Below are positions 5,504-6,507 of a stretch of 6,507 nt of DNA, one piece after another. The position numbers and the translations under genes were made by a program. Below the pieces are notes generated by a model. That model was not told the origin of the DNA. It saw only the letters and a list, made by a program, of their open reading frames with translations, and did not search any database. Each line of letters opens with the position of its first letter. Positions within the stretch are counted from its first letter, which is position 1. Source of the DNA: an uncultured beta proteobacterium (lineage in GTDB: Bacteria > Pseudomonadota > Gammaproteobacteria > Burkholderiales > Rhodocyclaceae); the NCBI GenBank assembly GCA_903932755.1, contig CAIZHL010000527.1, positions 1-6,507 on the forward strand. The letters run 5' to 3'.

Positions 5504-6507
5504 GTGACGCATTTTCTGCCTTCTCGCCTGCCGAACGTCGGCACCACGATCTTTACCGTGATGTCGCGCCTCGCTGCAGAATGCGGCGCGATCAACCTGT
5601 CGCAGGGCTTCCCCGATTTCTCGCCCTCGCCCTTCCTGCTCGACCGCGTCACCCACCACATGGCGGCGGGCGCCAACCAGTATCCGCCGATGGCGGGCGT
5701 GCCTTCGCTGCGCGAGGCCATCGCGGAAAAGGTGCAGCGGCTGTATCTCGCCAGCTACGATCCGGAGAGCGAGGTCACGGTGACTGCCGGGGCGACCCAG
5801 GCGATCTACACGGCCATCGCGGCCTGCGTCAGGCCCGGCGACGAAGTGATCGTTTTCGCGCCGGTGTACGATTCCTATGTCCCGGGCATCGAACTCAACG
5901 GCGGCCACGCCGTTTATGCCCATTTGCGTTTTCCCGAATTCAAGCCGGACTGGGACGAGGTGCGCGCCCTGATTACCCCGCGCACCCGGATGATCATCAT
6001 CAACTCGCCGCACAATCCGAGCGGTTCCGTCTGGGCGACGGAAGACATGGCGATGCTGGAAACCCTGGTGCGCAACACCAAAATCGTCGTCGTCAGCGAC
6101 GAGGTCTACGAACACGTGGTGTTCGACCAGGACGGCGCCGGCGCCAGGAGGCACGAAAGCGTGACCCGTTACCCGGGTTTGCGCGAGCGCAGTTTCGTGG
6201 TTTCAAGTTTCGGCAAAACCTATCACGTGACCGGCTGGAAGATCGCCTATTGCCTGGCACCCCGAAGCCTGACTGCGGAGTTTCGCAAGGCGCACCAGTT
6301 CATCGTGTTCACCGTGCACCACCCTTCGCAGTTGGCGCTGGCCGACTTCATGCGCGCCAAACCGGAATTCGCCGATGATCTCGCCGCCTTTTACCAGGTC
6401 AAGCGCGATTTCTTCCGCAAGCAACTGGAGGGTTCCAGGTTCGAGTTGCTGCCCTGTGCCGGCACCTATTTCCAGCTTGCGACCTATGCCGCGATAAGCG
6501 ACGAGCC
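5504..6507 (+). CDS. PLP-dependent methionine/aromatic aminotransferase, YbdL type (3' end cut by window)
   Basis: A class I/II (fold type I) aminotransferase; 334 residues are visible of an expected 380-390. The sequence follows E. coli YbdL (a methionine aminotransferase that also uses His and Phe) along its length: LPNVGTTIFTVMS near the N-terminus, INLSQGFPDF (30-39), GANQYPPMAGV (56-66), TAGATQAIY (94-102), NSPHNPSGSVW (167-177) with the PLP-contacting Asn171, SDEVYEH (198-204) with Asp199 and Tyr202, and SSFGKTYHVTGWK (234-246) with the PLP-binding Lys238. The C-terminal Arg that holds the substrate carboxylate lies beyond the window. A probable role is transamination of 2-oxo-4-methylthiobutyrate or aromatic keto acids, but specificity in this family is broad. 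Start GTG 5504 is chosen from the ribosome binding site and homology. It lies 44 bp after the FKBP stop with no evident terminator, so read-through from the FKBP promoter is likely. Confidence 0.93.
   Translation, partial: MTHFLPSRLPNVGTTIFTVMSRLAAECGAINLSQGFPDFSPSPFLLDRVTHHMAAGANQYPPMAGVPSLREAIAEKVQRLYLASYDPESEVTVTAGATQAIYTAIAACVRPGDEVIVFAPVYDSYVPGIELNGGHAVYAHLRFPEFKPDWDEVRALITPRTRMIIINSPHNPSGSVWATEDMAMLETLVRNTKIVVVSDEVYEHVVFDQDGAGARRHESVTRYPGLRERSFVVSSFGKTYHVTGWKIAYCLAPRSLTAEFRKAHQFIVFTVHHPSQLALADFMRAKPEFADDLAAFYQVKRDFFRKQLEGSRFELLPCAGTYFQLATYAAISDE

Noticed and set aside
5581..6378. 265-codon alternative frame within the aminotransferase gene
   Set aside because: It is an Arg-rich shadow of a frame that encodes a full set of aminotransferase motifs including the PLP lysine.

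Overview
The window is a GC-rich, densely packed piece of chromosome with every recognisable gene on the + strand. The protein families and their close resemblance to proteobacterial homologues suggest a betaproteobacterium, possibly of the Rhodocyclales type; this is inferred from protein style and codon use, not from a marker gene. No RNA gene, transposase, integrase, CRISPR array or phage gene was seen. It reads as ordinary core or soft-core genome rather than a mobile island.

Layout: (1) 1-584, the end of a DUF4202 protein missing only a few N-terminal residues. (2) 617-1510, a GarR/GlxR-type beta-hydroxyacid dehydrogenase. (3) 1511-1613, a 103-bp gap crowded with short inverted repeats, the last abutting the ribosome binding site of the next gene. 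(4) 1614-2495, a second, diverged dehydrogenase of the same family. (5) 2492-5077, a soluble 861-residue PAS-PAS-PAS-GGDEF-EAL protein whose start overlaps the preceding stop in an ATGA junction. (6) 5115-5459, a small FKBP-type peptidyl-prolyl isomerase with a possible promoter of its own. (7) 5504-6507, a YbdL-type methionine/aromatic aminotransferase with a GTG start, cut by the window end.

Genes 1 to 5 are closely spaced and could be one transcript. The two dehydrogenases both carry Arg residues and lack Asp at the cofactor-selecting position, which points to NADPH-dependent reduction of small aldehyde acids such as tartronate semialdehyde, glyoxylate or succinic semialdehyde. The second is tied by overlapping start and stop codons to a cyclic-di-GMP enzyme whose synthase and phosphodiesterase motifs both look intact. 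The FKBP and aminotransferase genes are housekeeping-like and have no evident functional link to the upstream block.

I did not find a convincing undescribed system. The items most worth a second look are the three PAS modules repeated at an exact 125-residue period, the hairpin-rich spacer at 1511-1613, and the coupling of a metabolic reductase to a c-di-GMP enzyme.
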